A DNA stretch of 64,000 nt. Source: Nodularia sp. NIES-3585. Lineage in GTDB: Bacteria; Cyanobacteriota; Cyanobacteriia; Cyanobacteriales; Nostocaceae. The notes below the pieces were generated by a model that did no database searches, had not been told where the DNA came from, and was given only the letters and a program-made list of their open reading frames with translations. The stretch lies in NCBI RefSeq assembly GCF_002218065.1, contig NZ_BDUB01000001.1, forward strand, positions 5,055,118-5,119,117. The letters are read 5' to 3'. The translations under genes and the position numbers were made by a program. Shown one piece after another: positions 63,496 through 64,000 of this stretch (its first letter is position 1; every line of letters starts with the position of its first letter).

Positions 63496-64000
63496 CGACT
63501 ACGCTCCTCCTCGATGAATTATGTTTACAAAGCAATTTTTTTTACTGAGATTCTGAGGGACGGAACAGTGGCTTAGGTGGGTTTAATCCTCCTATGGCGC
63601 TGCTTTACCGCCATTCAGTGAACTCTCTGAATTTTTTTATTGCCAGGATCTTGAATTTAACCACAAATTAGTCTTGATAAATCAGACAGTGTGGCTAGTT
63701 TGGCAATATTCTTGAGACGCTGGGTAGGTTGACTTTACCGAATAGCGATCGCCTGTATAACTGCCGAGAGATTTTCTCAATGAAAATTCCTCCCTGGTTC
63801 TTTGGGAACATGGCAAACGCCTGTAAGACGTTTGGACATTAGGGAATACTACCCGTTAGTCAGCAACTTTTAAGCGTCTACGCAATTGCCAAGCAAAAAT
63901 GAGAATGTTTTAAAAAGTGTAACTATTCGTGGACTTGTTTGCAAGCGTGTAAATAGATGCGATCGCATAGAATTTCTGTATCTTATATATACAAATCGCC
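63496..64000. other. psbB upstream region
   Basis: 505 bp without a gene. It contains the ribosome site GAGGAGGAG (63505-63516 on the minus strand) and two GCGATCGC octamers. The psbB promoter should lie here, but no single -10 box is convincing. The region reaches the window edge. Confidence 0.45.

Noticed and set aside
1-64000. tRNA, rRNA, tmRNA, RNase P RNA or riboswitch genes
   Set aside because: I looked for T-loop-like GGTTCGAATCC patterns and known conserved cores in the spacers and found none I could support; a tRNAscan-SE and Rfam run would settle it.

Overview
The window looks like chromosomal DNA of a filamentous, heterocyst-forming cyanobacterium (Nostocales). The evidence is direct. 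Photosystem II genes are present (psbB, psbT, psb30), along with phycocyanobilin synthesis (pcyA), a DevBCA-type exporter, a CyaB1-type GAF/GAF/PAS adenylate cyclase, PEP-CTERM surface proteins and a Mo-nitrogenase C-terminal-like protein. GCGATCGC (HIP1) octamers are abundant, and so are heptanucleotide tandem repeats and small palindromic or MITE-like elements typical of Nostoc relatives. I found no rRNA or tRNA gene and no CRISPR array; one isolated CRISPR-like repeat is present.

Layout. 1-5.5 kb: the 3' end of a thiamine-diphosphate carboligase, a ketosynthase-III-like enzyme that lacks the usual catalytic His, an AroH chorismate mutase, a secreted tyrosinase with a PEP-CTERM-like tail and a second secreted PEP-CTERM-like protein. 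Together they look like an aromatic or acyloin secondary-metabolite locus that I cannot name. 5.5-7.5 kb: a decayed tnpB end, an NAD(P)-binding SDR gene and several repeats. 7.5-18.2 kb: pcyA; devBCA behind a well-formed NtcA-type promoter about 0.8 kb upstream; a conserved membrane-anchored protein; a HAD phosphatase; the adenylate cyclase. 18.5-24.4 kb: a probable outer-membrane barrel, a small secreted protein, a membrane protein, split manganese exporter halves (UPF0016), a cysteine-cluster protein and psb30. 24.5-34.5 kb: recJ, a lipase-like hydrolase, an SbcD-like nuclease, a 34-residue membrane peptide and a complete lipoxygenase, with repeat-rich spacers.

34.5-48.7 kb: mnmG, a PilP/GspC-like membrane protein, a pentapeptide-repeat protein whose membrane part is built from GCGATGGC-like repeats, a two-domain PPK2 with an acetyltransferase, a Crp-family regulator, a receiver protein, small proteins, hisC and a second acetyltransferase. 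49.4-53 kb: an arsenosugar locus (arsM, a Pit-type transporter, arsS) in which a MITE carrying a second, nested MITE separates arsS from the other two. 53-59 kb: an OmpR-type regulator, the nitrogenase-C-terminal-like protein, a methyltransferase, a PEP-CTERM protein, a PhoX phosphatase with a candidate Pho box and a Uma2 nuclease. 59-64 kb: a HAD hydrolase, ribosomal protein S1 with a 51-bp tandem repeat, psbT and psbB.

Functional themes: photosynthesis (PSII, bilins), heterocyst envelope export under nitrogen control, metal and arsenic handling, phosphate metabolism (Pit, PPK2, PhoX), cAMP signalling and extracellular oxidation chemistry (tyrosinase, lipoxygenase).
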